64,000 nt of DNA from Utricularia gibba (Eukaryota; Streptophyta; Magnoliopsida; Lamiales; Lentibulariaceae), in contig NEEC01000026.1 in assembly GCA_002189035.1 (NCBI GenBank), positions 1 through 64,000 on the forward strand. Direction: 5' to 3'. The translations under genes were made by a program, and so were the position numbers. How positions within the stretch are numbered: the stretch's first letter is position 1; the number at the start of each line of letters is the position of its first letter. Below are positions 1 to 15,800 of the stretch, in pieces. The notes under the pieces were generated by a model. It was not told the origin of the DNA. It saw only the letters and a program-made list of their open reading frames with translations, and searched no databases.

Positions 1-329
1 GGATACACGGCAAAAGAATCAAATAGCCACTAGAGACATGGTGTATGGGAATGGTGCATCAAGAATCAGAAGTATCATGGCAACTAATTGAATCAATCAA
101 CAGCCAAAACATATGGTGTCAAACTTCATCGGATATGCGATCAAGATGGAAAAAAGTCACATGTTACATCATGAATTTCGTGGCATCACTTATCCCAACA
201 CTATTATACTCAGGATATGCAAAAAATGTTTATTTTAAAAATCCAGTGCACGTGTGATTTTTAGGCTGCACCCGAATGGTGATGCGCAATGAAATGACTA
301 GGTCGCACATCCTGGTCCACGAAGCACCT

Positions 330-3300
330 CTTCCAAAACATGCAGATCTAACTCTTCATAGCACACCATTGGGAAGCCCTATTCGAGCTCCAAGTAGTAT
401 AATTTGGAGTTACGTTTGTCCATAACTGTGGACATATTAAAAACAAACCACAACGAAAAGTGTCTTACGTGTCCTTCCTTGGTGGCTGCGTTTAATAATG
501 TGCTTCTCGTTCTCGAAATTGATGCAAATGGGATACACGGCAAAAGAATCAAATACCACTAGAGACATGGTGTATGGGAATGGTGCATCAAGAATCAGAA
601 GTATCATGCAACTAATTGAATCAATCAACCAAAACATATGGTGTCAAACTTCATCGGATATGCGATCAAGATGGAAAAAAGTCACATGTTACATCATGAA
701 TTTCGTGGCATCACTTATCCCAACACTGTTGTATACTCAGGTATGCGTAAATATTTATTTTTAACAATCCGGTGCACGTGTGATTTTTAGGGCTGCACCC
801 CGAATGGTGATGCGCAATGAAATGACTAGGTCGCACATCCTGGTCCACGAAGCACCTCTTCAAAACATGCAGATCTAACTCTTCATAGCACACCATTGGG
901 AAGCCCGATTCGAGCTCCAAGTAGTATAATTTGGAGTTTCGTTTGTCCGATAACTGTGGACATATTAAAACAAACCACAACGAAAAGTGTCTTACGTGTC
1001 CTTCCTTGGTGGCTGCGTTTAATAATGTGCTTCTCGTTCTCGAAATTGATGCAAACAAGATACACGGCAAAAGAATCAAATAGCCACTAGAGACATGGTG
1101 TATGGGAATGGTGCATCAAGAATCAGAAGTATCATGGCAACTAATTGAATCAATCAACAGCCAAAACATATGGTGTCAAACTTCATCGGATATGCGATCA
1201 AGATGGAAAAAAGTCACATGTTACATCATGAATTTCGTGGCATCACTTATCCAACACTATTATACTCCAGGTACGCAAAAATGTTTACTTTTAACGAATC
1301 CAGTGCACGTGTGATTTTTAGGCTGCACCCGAATGGTGATGCGCAATGAAATGACTATGTCGCACATCCTGGTCCACGAAGCACCTCTTCCAAAACATGC
1401 AGATCCTAACTCTTCATAGCACACCATTGGGAAGCCCGATTCGAGCTCCAAGTAGTATAATTTGGAGTTTCGTTTGTCCGATAACTGTGGACATATTAAA
1501 AACAAACCACAACGAAAAGTGTCTTACGTGTCCTTCCTTGGTGGCTGCGTTTAATATTGTGCTTCTCGTTCTCGAAATTGATGCAAATGGGATACACGGC
1601 AAAAGAATCAAATAGCCACTAGAGACATGGTGTATGGGAATGGTGCATCAAGAATCAGAAGTATCATGGCAACTAATTGAATCAATCAACAGCCAAAACA
1701 TATGGTGTCAAACTTCATCGGATATGCGATCAAGATGGAAAAAAGTCACATGTTACATCATGAATTTCGTGGCATCACTTATCCCAACACTATTTATACC
1801 AGGTAAAAATGTTTACTTTTAACAAATCCAGTGCACGTGTGATTTTTAGGCTGCACCCGAATGGTGATGCGCAATGAAATGACTAGGTCGCACATCCTGG
1901 TCCACGAAGCACCTCTTCCAAAACATGCAGATCCTAACTCTTCATAGCACACCATTGGGAAGCCCGATTCGAGCTCCAAGTAGTATAATTTGGAGTTTCG
2001 TTTGTCCGATAACTGTGGACATATTAAAAACAAACCACAACGAAAAGTGTCTTACGTGTCCTTCCTTGGTGGCTGCGTTTAATATTGTGCTTCTCGTTCT
2101 CGAAATTGATGCAAACAAGATACACGGCAAAAAGAATCAAATAGCCACTAGAGACATGGTGTATGGGAATGGTGCATCAAGAATCAGAAGTATCATGGCA
2201 ACTAATTGAATCAATCAACAGCCAAAACATATGGTGTCAAACTTCATCGGATATGCGATCAAGATGGAAAAAAGTCACATGTTACATCATGAATTTCGTG
2301 GCATCACTTATCCCAACACTATTATACTCCAGGTACGCAAAAATGTTTACTTTTAACGAATCCAGTGCACGTGTGATTTTTAGGCTGCACCCCGAATGGT
2401 GATGCGCAATGAAATGACTAGGTCGCACATCCTGGTCCACGAAGCACCTCTTCCAAAACATGCAGATCCTAACTCTTCATAGCACACCATTGGGAAGCCC
2501 GATTCGAGCTCCAAGTAGTATAATTTGGAGTTTCGTTTGTCCGATAACTGTGGACATATTAAAAACAAACCACAACGAAAAGTGTCTTACGTGTCCTTCC
2601 TTGGTGGCTGCGTTTAATAATGTGCTTCTCGTTCTCGAAATTGATGCAAAATACACGGCAAAAGAATCAAATAGCCACTAGAGACATGGTGTAAGGGAAT
2701 GGTGCATCAAGAATCAGAAGTATCATAGCAACTAATTGAATCAATCAACAGCCAAAACATATGGTGTCAAACTTCATCGGATATGCGATCAAGATGGAAA
2801 AAAGTCACATGTTACATCATGAATTTCGTGGCATCACTTATCCCAACACTGTTGTATACTCAGGATATGCAAATATTTATTTTTAACAAATCCGGTGCAC
2901 GTGTGATTTTTAGGCTGCACCCCGAATGGTGATGCGCAATGAAATGACTAGGTCGCACATCCTGGTCCACGAAGCACCTCTTCCAAAACATGCAGATGCT
3001 AACTCTTCATAGCACACCATTGGGAAGCCCGATTCGAGCTCCAAGTAGTATAATTTGGAGTTTCGTTTGTCCATAACTGTGGACATATTAAAAACAAACC
3101 ACAACGAAAAGTGTCTTACGTGTCCTTCCTTGGTGGCTGCGTTTAATATTGTGCTTCTCGTTCTCGAAATTGATGCAAAGATACACGGCAAAAGAATCAA
3201 ATAGCCACTAGAGACATGGTGTATGGGAATGGTGCATCAAGAATCAGAAGTATCATGGCAACTAATTGAATCAATCAACAGCCAAAACATATGGTGTCAA

Positions 3301-6300
3301 ACTTCATCGGATATGCGATCAAGATGGAAAAAGTCACATGTTACATCATGAATTTCGTGGCATCACTTATCCCAACACTATTATACTCCAGGTACGCAAA
3401 AATGTTTACTTTTAACGAATCCAGTGCACGTGTGATTTTTAGGCTGCACCCCGAATGGTGATGCGCAATGAAATGACTAGGTCGCACATCCTGGTCCACG
3501 AAGCACCTCTTCCAAAACATGCAGATCCTAACTCTTCATAGCACACCATTGGGAAGCCCGATTCGAGCTCCAAGTAGTATAATTTGGAGTTTCGTTTGTC
3601 CGATAACTGTGGACATATTAAAAACAAACCACAACGAAAAGTGTCTTACGTGTCCTTCCTTGGTGGCTGCGTTTAATATTGTGCTTCTCGTTCTCGAAAT
3701 TGATGCAAATGGGATACACGGCAAAAGAATCAAATAGCCACTAGAGACATGGTGTATGGGAATGGTGCATCAAGAATCAGAAGTATCATGCAACTAATTG
3801 AATCAATCAACAGCCAAAACATATGGTGTCAAACTTCATCGGATATGCGATCAAGATGGAAAAAAGTCACATGTTACATCATGAATTTCGTGGCATCACT
3901 TATCCCAACACTGTTTATACTCAGGTATGCGTAAATGTTTATTTTTAACAATCCAGTGCACGTGTGATTTTTAGGCTGCACCCCGAATGGTGATGCGCAA
4001 TGAAATGACTATGTCGCACATCCTGGTCCACGAAGCACCTCTTCCAAAACATGCAGATCCTAACTCTTCATAGCACACCATTGGGAAGCCCGATTCGAGC
4101 TCCAAGTAGTATAATTTGGAGTTTCGTTTGTCCGATAACTGTGGACATATTAAAAACAAACCACAACGAAAAGTGTCTTACGTGTCCTTCCTTGGTGGCT
4201 GCGTTTAATATTGTGCTTCTCGTTCTCGAAATTGATGCAAAGATACACGGCAAAAGAATCAAATAGCCACTAGAGACATGGTGTATGGGAATGGTGCATC
4301 AAGAATCAGAAGTATCATGGCAACTAATTGAATCAATCAACAGCCAAAACATATGGTGTCAAACTTCATCGGATATGCGATCAAGATGGAAAAAAGTCAC
4401 ATGTTACATCATGAATTTCGTGGCATCACTTATCCCAACACTATTATACTCCAGGTACGCAAAAATGTTTACTTTTAACGAATCCAGTGCACGTGTGATT
4501 TTTAGGCTGCACCCCGAATGGTGATGCGCAATGAAATGACTAGTCGCACATCCTGGTCCACGAAGCACCTCTTCCAAAACATGCAGATCCTAACTCTTCA
4601 TAGCACACCATTGGGAAGCCCGATTCGAGCTCCAAGTAGTATAATTTGGAGTTTCGTTTGTCCGATAACTGTGGACATATTAAAAACAAACCACAACGAA
4701 AAGTGTCTTACGTGTCCTTCCTTGGTGGCTGCGTTTAATATTTGCTTCTCGTTCTCGAAATTGATGCAAATGGGATACACGGCAAAAGAATCAAATAGCC
4801 ACTAGAGACATGGTGTATGGGAATGGTGCATCAAGAATCAGAAGTATCATGCAACTAATTGAATCAATCAACAGCCAAAACATATGGTGTCAAACTTCAT
4901 CGGATATGCGATCAAGATGGAAAAAAGTCACATGTTACATCATGAATTTCGTGGCATCACTTATCCCAACACTGTTTATACTCAGGTATGCAAATATTTA
5001 TTTTTAACGAAATCCAGTGCACGTGTGATTTTTAGGCTGCACCCGAATGGTGATGCGCAATGAAATGACTAGGTCGCACATCCTGGTCCACGAAGCACCT
5101 CTTCCAAAACATGCAGATCCTAACTCTTCATAGCACACCATTGGGAAGCCCGATTCGAGCTCCAAGTAGTATAATTTGGAGTTTCGTTTGTCCATAACTG
5201 TGGACATATTAAAAACAAACCACAACGAAAAGTGTCTTACGTGTCCTTCCTTGGTGGCTGCGTTTAATATTGTGCTTCTCGTTCTCGAAATTGATGCAAA
5301 CAAGATACACGGCAAAAGAATCAAATAGCCACTAGAGACATGGTGTATGGGAATGGTGCATCAAGAATCAGAAGTATCATGGCAACTAATTGAATCAATC
5401 AACAGCCAAAACATATGGTGTCAAACTTCATCGGATATGCGATCAAGATGGAAAAAAGTCACATGTTACATCATGAATTTCGTGGCATCACTTATCCCAA
5501 CACTATTATACTCCAGGTGCAAAAATGTTTACTTTTAACGAATCCAGTGCACGTGTGATTTTTAGGCTGCACCCCGAATGGTGATGCGCAATGAAATGAC
5601 TAGGTCGCACATCCTGGTCCACGAAGCACCTCTTCCAAAACATGCAGATCCTAACTCTTCATAGCACACCATTGGGAAGCCCGATTCGAGCTCCAAGTAG
5701 TATAATTTGGAGTTTCGTTTGTCCGATAACTGTGGACATATTAAAAACAAACCACAACGAAAAGTGTCTTACGTGTCCTTCCTTGGTGGCTGCGTTTAAT
5801 ATTGTGCTTCTCGTTCGAAATTGATGCAAATGGGATACACGGCAAAAAGAATCAAATAGCCACTAGAGACATGGTGTAAGGGTGCATCAAGAATCAGAAG
5901 TATCATGCAACTAATTGAATCAATCAACAGCCAAAACATATGGTGTCAAACTTCATCGGATATGCGATCAAGATGGAAAAAAGTCACATGTTACATCATG
6001 AATTTCGTGGCATCTTATCCCACTTTGTATACTCAGGTACGTAAATGTTTATTTTTAACAATCCAGTGCACGTGTGATTTTTAGGCTGCACCCCGAATGG
6101 TGATGCGCAATGAAATGACTAGGTCGCACATCCTGGTCCACGAAGCACCTCTTCCAAACATGCAGATCCTAACTCTTCATAGCACACCATTGGGAAGCCC
6201 GATTCGAGCTCCAAGTAGTATAATTTGGAGTTTCGTTTGTCCGATAACTGTGGACATATTAAAAACAAACCACAACGAAAAGTGTCTTACGTGTCCTTCC

Positions 6301-9030
6301 TTGGTGGCTGCGTTTAATATTGTGCTTCTCGTTCTCGAAATTGATGCAAACAAGATACACGGCAAAAGAATCAAATAGCCACTAGAGACATGGTGTATGG
6401 GAATGGTGCATCAAGAATCAGAAGTATCATGGCAACTAATTGAATCAATCAACAGCCAAAACATATGGTGTCAAACTTCATCGGATATGCGATCAAGATG
6501 GAAAAAAGTCACATGTTACATCATGAATTTCGTGGCATCACTTATCCCAACACTATTATACTCAGGTATGCAAAAATATTATTTTTAACAATCCGTGCAC
6601 GTGTGATTTTAGGCTGCACCCCGAATGGTGATGCGCAATGAAATGACTAGGTCGCACATCCTGGTCCACGAAGCACCTCTTCCAAACATGCAGATCCTAA
6701 CTCTTCATAGCACACCATTGGGAAGCCCGATTCGAGCTCCAAGTAGTATAATTTGGAGTTTCGTTTGTCCGATAACTGTGGACATATTAAAAACAAACCA
6801 CAACGAAAAGTGTCTTACGTGTCCTTCCTGGTGGCTGCGTTTAATATTGTGCTTCTCGTTCTCGAAATTGATGCAACAAGATACACGGAAAAGAATCAAA
6901 TAGCCACTAGAGACATGGTGTATGGGAATGGTGCATCAAGAATCAGAAGTATCATGCAACTAATTGAATCAATCAACAGCCAAAACATATGGTGTCAAAC
7001 TTCATCGGATATGCGATCAAGATGGAAAAAAGTCACATGTTACATCATGAATTTCGTGGCATCACTTATCCCAACACTATTATACTCCAGGTACGCAAAA
7101 ATGTTTTTTTAACGAATCCAGTGCACGTGTGATTTTTAGGCTGCACCCCGAATGGTGATGCGCAATGAAATGACTATGTCGCACATCCTGGTCCACGAAG
7201 CACCTCTTCCAAAACATGCAGATCCTAACTCTTCATAGCACACCATTGGGAAGCCCGATTCGAGCTCCAAGTAGTATAATTTGGAGTTTCGTTTGTCCGA
7301 TAACTGTGGACATATTAAAAACAAACCACAACGAAAAGTGTCTTACGTGTCCTTCCTTGGTGGCTGCGTTTAATATTGTGCTTCTCGTTCTCGAAATTGA
7401 TGCAAACAAGATACACGGCAAAAGAATCAAATAGCCACTAGAGACATGGTGTATGGGAATGGTGCATCAAGAATCAGAAGTATCATGGCAACTAATTGAA
7501 TCAATCAACAGCCAAAACATATGGTGTCAAACTTCATCGGATATGCGATCAAGATGGAAAAAAGTCACATGTTACATCATGAATTTCGTGGCATCACTTA
7601 TCCCAACACTATTATACTCAGGTACGCAAAAATGTTTACTTTTAACGAATCCAGTGCACGTGTGATTTTTCGGCTGCACCCCGAATGGTGATGCGCAATG
7701 AAATGACTAGGTCGCACATCCTGGTCCACGAAGCACCTCTTCCAAAACATGCAGATCCTAACTCTTCATAGCACACCATTGGGAAGCCCGATTCGAGCTC
7801 CAAGTAGTATAATTTGGAGTTTCGTTTGTCCGATAACTGTGGACATATTAAAAACAAACCACAACGAAAAGTGTCTTACGTGTCCTTCCTTGGTGGCTGC
7901 GTTTAATAATGTGCTTCTCGTTCTCGAAATTGATGCAAATGGGATACACGGCAAAAGAATCAAATAGCCACTAGAGACATGGTGTAAGGGAATGGTGCAT
8001 CAAGAATCAGAAGTATCATGGCAACTAATTGAATCAATCAACAGCCAAAACATATGGTGTCAAACTTCATCGGATATGCGATCAAGATGGAAAAAAGTCA
8101 CATGTTACATCATGAATTTCGTGGCATCACTTATCCCAACACTATTGTATACTCAGGTACGCAAAATGTTTATTTTTAACGAATCCAGTGCACGTGTGAT
8201 TTTTAGGCTGCACCCGAATGGTGATGCGCAATGAAATGACTAGGTCGCACATCCTGGTCCACGAAGCACCTCTTCCAAAACATGCAGATCCTAACTCTTC
8301 ATAGCACACCATTGGGAAGCCCGATTCGAGCTCCAAGTAGTATAATTTGGAGTTTCGTTTGTCCGATAACTGTGGACATATTAAAAACAAACCACAACGA
8401 AAAGTGTCTTACGTGTCCTTCCTTGGTGGCTGCGTTTAATATTGTGCTTCTCGTTCTCGAAATTGATGCAAACAAGATACACGGCAAAAGAATCAAATAG
8501 CCACTAGAGACATGGTGTATGGGAATGGTGCATCAAGAATCAGAAGTATCATGGCAACTAATTGCATCAATCAACAGCCAAAACATATGGTGTCAAACTT
8601 CATCGGATATGCGATCAAGATGGAAAAAAGTCACATGTTACATCATGAATTTCGTGGCATCACTTATCCCAACACTATTATACTCCAGGTACGCAAAAAT
8701 GTTTACTTTTAACGAATCCAGTGCACGTGTGATTTTTAGGCTGCACCCCGAATGGTGATGCGCAATGAAATGACTAGGTCGCACATCCTGGTCCACGAAG
8801 CACCTCTTCCAAAACATGCAGATCCTAACTCTTCATAGCACACCATTGGGAAGCCCGATTCGAGCTCCAAGTAGTATAATTTGGAGTTTCGTTTGTCCGA
8901 TAACTGTGGACATATTAAAAACAAACCACAACGAAAAGTGTCTTACGTGTCCTTCCTTGGTGGCTGCGTTTAATATTGTGCTTCTCGTTCTCGAAATTGA
9001 TGCAAATGGGATACACGGCAAAAGAATCAA
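330..9030. repeat. Dimeric higher-order sub-block of the satellite (about 1.06 kb)
   Basis: Two monomer types alternate here. One type ends GATGCAAATGGGATACACGG (near 528, 1580, 3705, 4763, 5823, 7934, 8999). The other ends GATGCAAACAAGATACACGG or a shortened form. The AT-rich linker alternates in the same way between CTATTATACTCCAGG and CTGTT(G)TATACTCAGG. Unit 6,870 breaks the alternation. Spacing between like monomers is about 1,055-1,068 bp. The pattern fades into less regular mixtures in the core of the array. Confidence 0.75.
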
Positions 9031-12000
9031 ATAGCCACTAGAGACATGGTGTATGGGAATGGTGCATCAAGAATCAGAAGTATCATAGCAACTAATTGAA
9101 TCAATCAACAGCCAAAACATATGGTGTCAAACTTCATCGGATATGCGATCAAGATGGAAAAAAGTCACATGTTACATCATGAATTTCGTGGCATCACTTA
9201 TCCCAACACTATTATACTCAGGTACGCAAAAATATTTATTTTTAACAAATCCAGTGCACGTGTGATTTTTAGGCTGCACCCCGAATGGTGATGCGCAATG
9301 AAATGACTAGGTCGCACATCCTGGTCCACGAAGCACCTCTTCCAAAACATGCAGATCCTAACTCTTCATAGCACACCATTGGGAAGCCCGATTCGAGCTC
9401 CAAGTAGTATAATTTGGAGTTTCGTTTGTCCGATAACTGTGGACATATTAAAAACAAACCACAACGAAAAGTGTCTTACGTGTCCTTCCTTGGTGGCTGC
9501 GTTTAATATTGTGCTTCTCGTTCTCGAAATTGATGCAAACAAGATACACGGCAAAAGAATCAAATAGCCACTAGAGACATGGTGTATGGGAATGGTGCAT
9601 CAAGAATCAGAAGTATCATGGCAACTAATTGAATCAATCAACAGCCAAAACATATGGTGTCAAACTTCATCGGATATGCGATCAAGATGGAAAAAAGTCA
9701 CATGTTACATCATGAATTTCGTGGCATCACTTATCCCAACACTATTATACTCAGGTACGCAAAATTTACTTTTAACGAATCCAGTGCACGTGTGATTTTT
9801 AGGCTGCACCCCGAATGGTGATGCGCAATGAAATGACTAGGTCGCACATCCTGGTCCACGAAGCACCTCTTCCAAAACATGCAGATCCTAACTCTTCATA
9901 GCACACCATTGGGAAGCCCGATTCGAGCTCCAAGTAGTATAATTTGGAGTTTCGTTTGTCCGATAACTGTGGACATATTAAAAACAAACCACAACGAAAA
10001 GTGTCTTACGTGTCCTTCCTTGGTGGCTGCGTTTAATATTGTGCTTCTCGTTCTCGAAATTGATGCAAACAAGATACACGGCAAAAGAATCAAATAGCCA
10101 CTAGAGACATGGTGTATGGGAATGGTGCATCAAGAATCAGAAGTATCATGGCAACTAATTGAATCAATCAACAGCCAAAACATATGGTGTCAAACTTCAT
10201 CGGATATGCGATCAAGATGGAAAAAAGTCACATGTTACATCATGAATTTCGTGGCATCACTTATCCCAACACTATTATACTCCAGGTACGCAAAATGTTT
10301 ATTTTTAACAATCCAGTGCACGTGTGATTTTTAGGCTGCACCCCGAATGGTGATGCGCAATGAAATGACTAGGTCGCACATCCTGGTCCACGAAGCACCT
10401 CTTCCAAAACATGCAGATCCTAACTCTTCATAGCACACCATTGGGAAGCCCGATTCGAGCTCCAAGTAGTATAATTTGGAGTTTCGTTTGTCCGATAACT
10501 GTGGACATATTAAAAACAAACCACAACGAAAAGTGTCTTACGTGTCCTTCCTTGGTGGCTGCGTTTAATATTGTGCTTCTCGTTCTCGAAATTGATGCAA
10601 ACAAGATACACGGCAAAAGAATCAAATAGCCACTAGAGACATGGTGTATGGGAATGGTGCATCAAGAATCAGAAGTATCATGGCAACTAATTGAATCAAT
10701 CAACAGCCAAAACATATGGTGTCAAACTTCATCGGATATGCGATCAAGATGGAAAAAAGTCACATGTTACATCATGAATTTCGTGGCATCACTTATCCCA
10801 ACACTATTTATACTCAGGTACGCAAAATGTTTATTTTAACAATCCAGTGCACGTGTGATTTTTAGGCTGCACCCCGAATGGTGATGCGCAATGAAATGAC
10901 TATCGCACATCCTGGTCCACGAAGCACCTCTTCCAAAACATGCAGATCCTAACTCTTCATAGCACACCATTGGGAAGCCCGATTCGAGCTCCAAGTAGTA
11001 TAATTTGGAGTTTCGTTTGTCATAACTGTGGACATATTAAAAACAAACCACAACGAAAAGTGTCTTACGTGTCCTTCCTTGGTGGCTGCGTTTAATATTG
11101 TGCTTCTCGTTCTCGAAATTGATGCAAAGATACACGGCAAAAGAATCAAATAGCCACTAGAGACATGGTGTATGGGAATGGTGCATCAAGAATCAGAAGT
11201 ATCATCAACTAATTGAATCAATCAACAGCCAAAACATATGGTGTCAAACTTCATCGGATATGCGATCAAGATGGATCTGTTACATCATGAATTTCGTGGC
11301 ATCACTTATCCCAACACTATTATACTCCAGGTACGCAAAAATGTTTACTTTTAACGAATCCAGTGCACGTGTGATTTTTAGGCTGCACCCCGAATGGTGA
11401 TGCGCAATGAAATGACTAGTCGCACATCCTGGTCCACGAAGCACCTCTTCCAAAACATGCAGATCCTAACTCTTCATAGCACACCATTGGGAAGCCCGAT
11501 TCGAGCTCCAAGTAGTATAATTTGGAGTTTCGTTTGTCCGATAACTGTGGACATATTAAAAACAAACCACAACGAAAAGTGTCTTACGTGTCCTTCCTTG
11601 GTGGCTGCGTTTAATATTGTGCTTCTCGTTCTCGAAATTGATGCAAACAAGATACACGGCAAAAGAATCAAATAGCCACTAGAGACATGGTGTATGGGAA
11701 TGGTGCATCAAGAATCAGAAGTATCATGGCAACTAATTGAATCAATCAACAGCCAAAACATATGGTGTCAAACTTCATCGGATATGCGATCAAGATGGAA
11801 AAAAGTCACATGTTACATCATGAATTTCGTGGCATCACTTATCCCAACACTATTATACTCCAGGTACGCAAAAATGTTTTTTTAACGAATCCAGTGCACG
11901 TGTGATTTTTAGGCTGCACCCCGAATGGTGATGCGCAATGAAATGACTAGTCGCACATCCTGGTCCACGAAGCACCTCTTCCAAAACATGCAGATCCTAA

Positions 12001-12254
12001 CTCTTCATAGCACACCATTGGGAAGCCCGATTCGAGCTCCAAGTAGTATAATTTGGAGTTTCGTTTGTCCGATAACTGTGGACATATTAAAAACAAACCA
12101 CAACGAAAAGTGTCTTACGTGTCCTTCCTTGGTGGCTGCGTTTAATATTGTGCTTCTCGTTCTCGAAATTGATGCAAAAAGATACACGGCAAAAGAATCA
12201 AATAGCCACTAGAGACATGGTGTATGGGAATGGTGCATCAAGAATCAGAAGTAT

Positions 12255-12840
12255 CATGTCAATCTAAAACTTGAATGCGACATCACACATCATCCATCAC
12301 TTATCCCAACACTATGGTACGCAAAATGTTTACTTTTAACGAATCCAGTGCACGTGTGATTTTTAGGCTGCACCCGAATGGTGATGCGCAATGAAATGAC
12401 TAGGTCGCACATCCTGGTCCACGAAGCACCTCTTCCAAAACATGCAGATCCTAACTCTTCATAGCACACCATTGGGAAGCCCGATTCGAGCTCCAAGTAG
12501 TATAATTTGGAGTTTCGTTTGTCCGATAACTGTGGACATATTAAAAACAAACCACAACGAAAAGTGTCTTACGTGTCCTTCCTTGGTGGCTGCGTTTAAT
12601 ATGTGCTTCTCGTTCTCGAAATTGATGCAAACACGGCAAAAGAATCAAATAGCCTAGAGACATGGTGTATGGGAATGGTGCATCAAGAATCAGAAGTATC
12701 ATGGCAACTAATTGAATCAATCAACAGCCAAAACATATGGTGTCAAACTTCATCGGATATGCGATCAAGATGGAAAAAAGTCACATGTTACATCATGAAT
12801 TTCGTGGCATCACTTATCCCAGGTACGCATCTTTTAACGA
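12255..12840. repeat. Truncated satellite monomers
   Basis: The monomer around 12255-12330 lacks most of the segment between GTATCATG and the CACTTATCCC motif; it is replaced by about 45 bp of degraded sequence, so the landmark spacing falls to about 454 bp (11988 to 12442). The following copy also lacks most of the AT-rich linker near 12818-12838. These look like internal deletions rather than insertions of foreign DNA. Confidence 0.8.
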
Positions 12841-15800
12841 ATCCAGTGCACGTGTGATTTTTAGGCTGCACCCCGAATGGTGATGCGCAATGAAATGACT
12901 AGGTCGCACATCCTGGTCCACGAAGCACCTCTTCCAAAACATGCAGATCCTAACTCTTCATAGCACACCATTGGGAAGCCCGATTCGAGCTCCAAGTAGT
13001 ATAATTTGGAGTTTCGTTTGTCCGATAACTGTGGACATATTAAAAACAAACCACAACGAAAAGTGTCTTACGTGTCCTTCCTTGGTGGCTGCGTTTAATA
13101 TTGTGCTTCTCGTTCTCGAAATTGATGCAAACAAGATACACGGCAAAAGAATCAAATAGCCACTAGAGACATGGTGTATGGGAATGGTGCATCAAGAATC
13201 AGAAGTATCATGGCAACTAATTGATCAATCAACAGCCAAAACATATGGTGTCAAACTTCATCGGATATGCGATCAAGATGGAAAAAAGTCACATGTTACA
13301 TCATGAATTTCGTGGCATCACTTATCCCAACACTGTTTATACTCAGGTACGCAAAATATTTATTTTAACGAATCCAGTGCACGTGTGATTTTTAGGCTGC
13401 ACCCCGAATGGTGATGCGCAATGAAATGACTAGGTCGCACATCCTGGTCCACGAAGCACCTCTTCCAAAACATGCAGATCCTAACTCTTCATAGCACACA
13501 TTGGGAAGCCCGATTCGAGCTCCAAGTAGTATAATTTGGAGTTTCGTTTGTCCGATAACTGTGGACATATTAAAAACAAACCACAACGAAAAGTGTCTTA
13601 CGTGTCCTTCCTTGGTGGCTGCGTTTAATATTGTGCTTCTCGTTCTCGAAATTGATGCAAAGATACACGGCAAAAGAATCAAATAGCCACTAGAGACATG
13701 GTGTATGGGAATGGTGCATCAAGAATCAGAAGTATCATGCAACTAATTGAATCAATCAACAGCCAAAACATATGGTGTCAAACTTCATCGGATATGCGAT
13801 CAAGATGGAAAAAAGTCACATGTTACATCATGAATTTCGTGGCATCACTTATCCCAACACTATTATACTCAGGTAAAAAATGTTTACTTTTAACAATCCA
13901 GTGCACGTGTGATTTTTAGGCTGCACCCCGAATGGTGATGCGCAATGAAATGACTAGTCGCACATCCTGGTCCACGAAGCACCTCTTCCAAAACATGCAG
14001 ATCCTAACTCTTCATAGCACACCATTGGGAAGCCCGATTCGAGCTCCAAGTAGTATAATTTGGAGTTTCGTTTGTCCGATAACTGTGGACATATTAAAAA
14101 CAAACCACAACGAAAAGTGTCTTACGTGTCCTTCCTTGGTGGCTGCGTTTAATATTGTGCTTCTCGTTCTCGAAATTGATGCAAAAGATACACGGCAAAA
14201 GAATCAAACCACTAGAGACATGGTGTAAGGGAATGGTGCATCAAGAATCAGAAGTATCATGCAACTAATTGAATCAATCAACAGCCAAAACATATGGTGT
14301 CAAACTTCATCGGATATGCGATCAAGATGGAAAAAAGTCACATGTTACATCATGAATTTCGTGGCATCACTTATCCCAACACTATTGTACTCAGCAAAAT
14401 TTTATTTTTAACTCCAGTGCACGTGTGATTTTTAGGCTGCACCCCGAATGGTGATGCGCAATGAAATGACTAGGTCGCACATCCTGGTCCACGAAGCACC
14501 TCTTCCAAAACATGCAGATCCTAACTCTTCATAGCACACCATTGGGAAGCCCGATTCGAGCTCCAAGTAGTATAATTTGGAGTTTCGTTTGTCCGATAAC
14601 TGTGGACATATTAAAAACAAACCACAACGAAAAGTGTCTTACGTGTCCTTCCTTGGTGGCTGCGTTTAATATTGTGCTTCTCGTTCTCGAAATTGATGCA
14701 AACAAGATACACGGCAAAAGAATCAAATAGCCACTAGAGACATGGTGTATGGGAATGGTGCATCAAGAATCAGAAGTATCATGGCAACTAATTGAATCAA
14801 TCAACAGCCAAAACATATGGTGTCAAACTTCATCGGATATGCGATCAAGATGGAAAAAAGTCACATGTTACATCATGAATTTCGTGGCATCACTTATCCC
14901 AACACTATTATACTCCAGGTACGCAAAAATGTTTACTTTTAACGAATCCAGTGCACGTGTGATTTTTAGGCTGCACCCCGAATGGTGATGCGCAATGAAA
15001 TGACTAGGTCGCACATCCTGGTCCACGAAGCACCTCTTCCAAAACATGCAGATCCTAACTCTTCATAGCACACCATTGGGAAGCCCGATTCGAGCTCCAA
15101 GTAGTATAATTTGGAGTTTCGTTTGTCCGATAACTGTGGACATATTAAAAACAAACCACAACGAAAAGTGTCTTACGTGTCCTTCCTTGGTGGCTGCGTT
15201 TAATATTGTGCTTCTCGTTCTCGAAATTGATGCAAAAAGATACACGGCAAAAGAATCAAATAGCCACTAGAGACATGGTGTATGGGAATGGTGCATCAAG
15301 AATCAGAAGTATCATGGCAACTAATTGAATCAATCAACAGCCAAAACATATGGTGTCAAACTTCATCGGATATGCGATCAAGATGGAAAAAAGTCACATG
15401 TTACATCATGAATTTCGTGGCATCACTTATCCCAACACTATTATACTCAGGTACGCAAATGTTTACTTTTAACGAATCCAGTGCACGTGTGATTTTTAGG
15501 CTGCACCCCGAATGGTGATGCGCAATGAAATGACTAGTCGCACATCCTGGTCCACGAAGCACCTCTTCCAAAACATGCAGATCCTAACTCTTCATAGCAC
15601 ACCATTGGGAAGCCCGATTCGAGCTCCAAGTAGTATAATTTGGAGTTTCGTTTGTCCGATAACTGTGGACATATTAAAAACAAACCACAACGAAAAGTGT
15701 CTTACGTGTCCTTCCTTGGTGGCTGCGTTTAATATTGTGCTTCTCGTTCTCGAAATTGATGCAAACAAGATACACGGCAAAAGAATCAAATAGCCACTAG

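Noticed and set aside
11018-11080. Zinc-knuckle-like peptide (VCHNCGHIKNKP) in some monomers
   Set aside because: It appears only in frames opened by a local deletion in a few copies, lacks the full C-x2-C-x4-H-x4-C spacing, and is not kept in other monomers.
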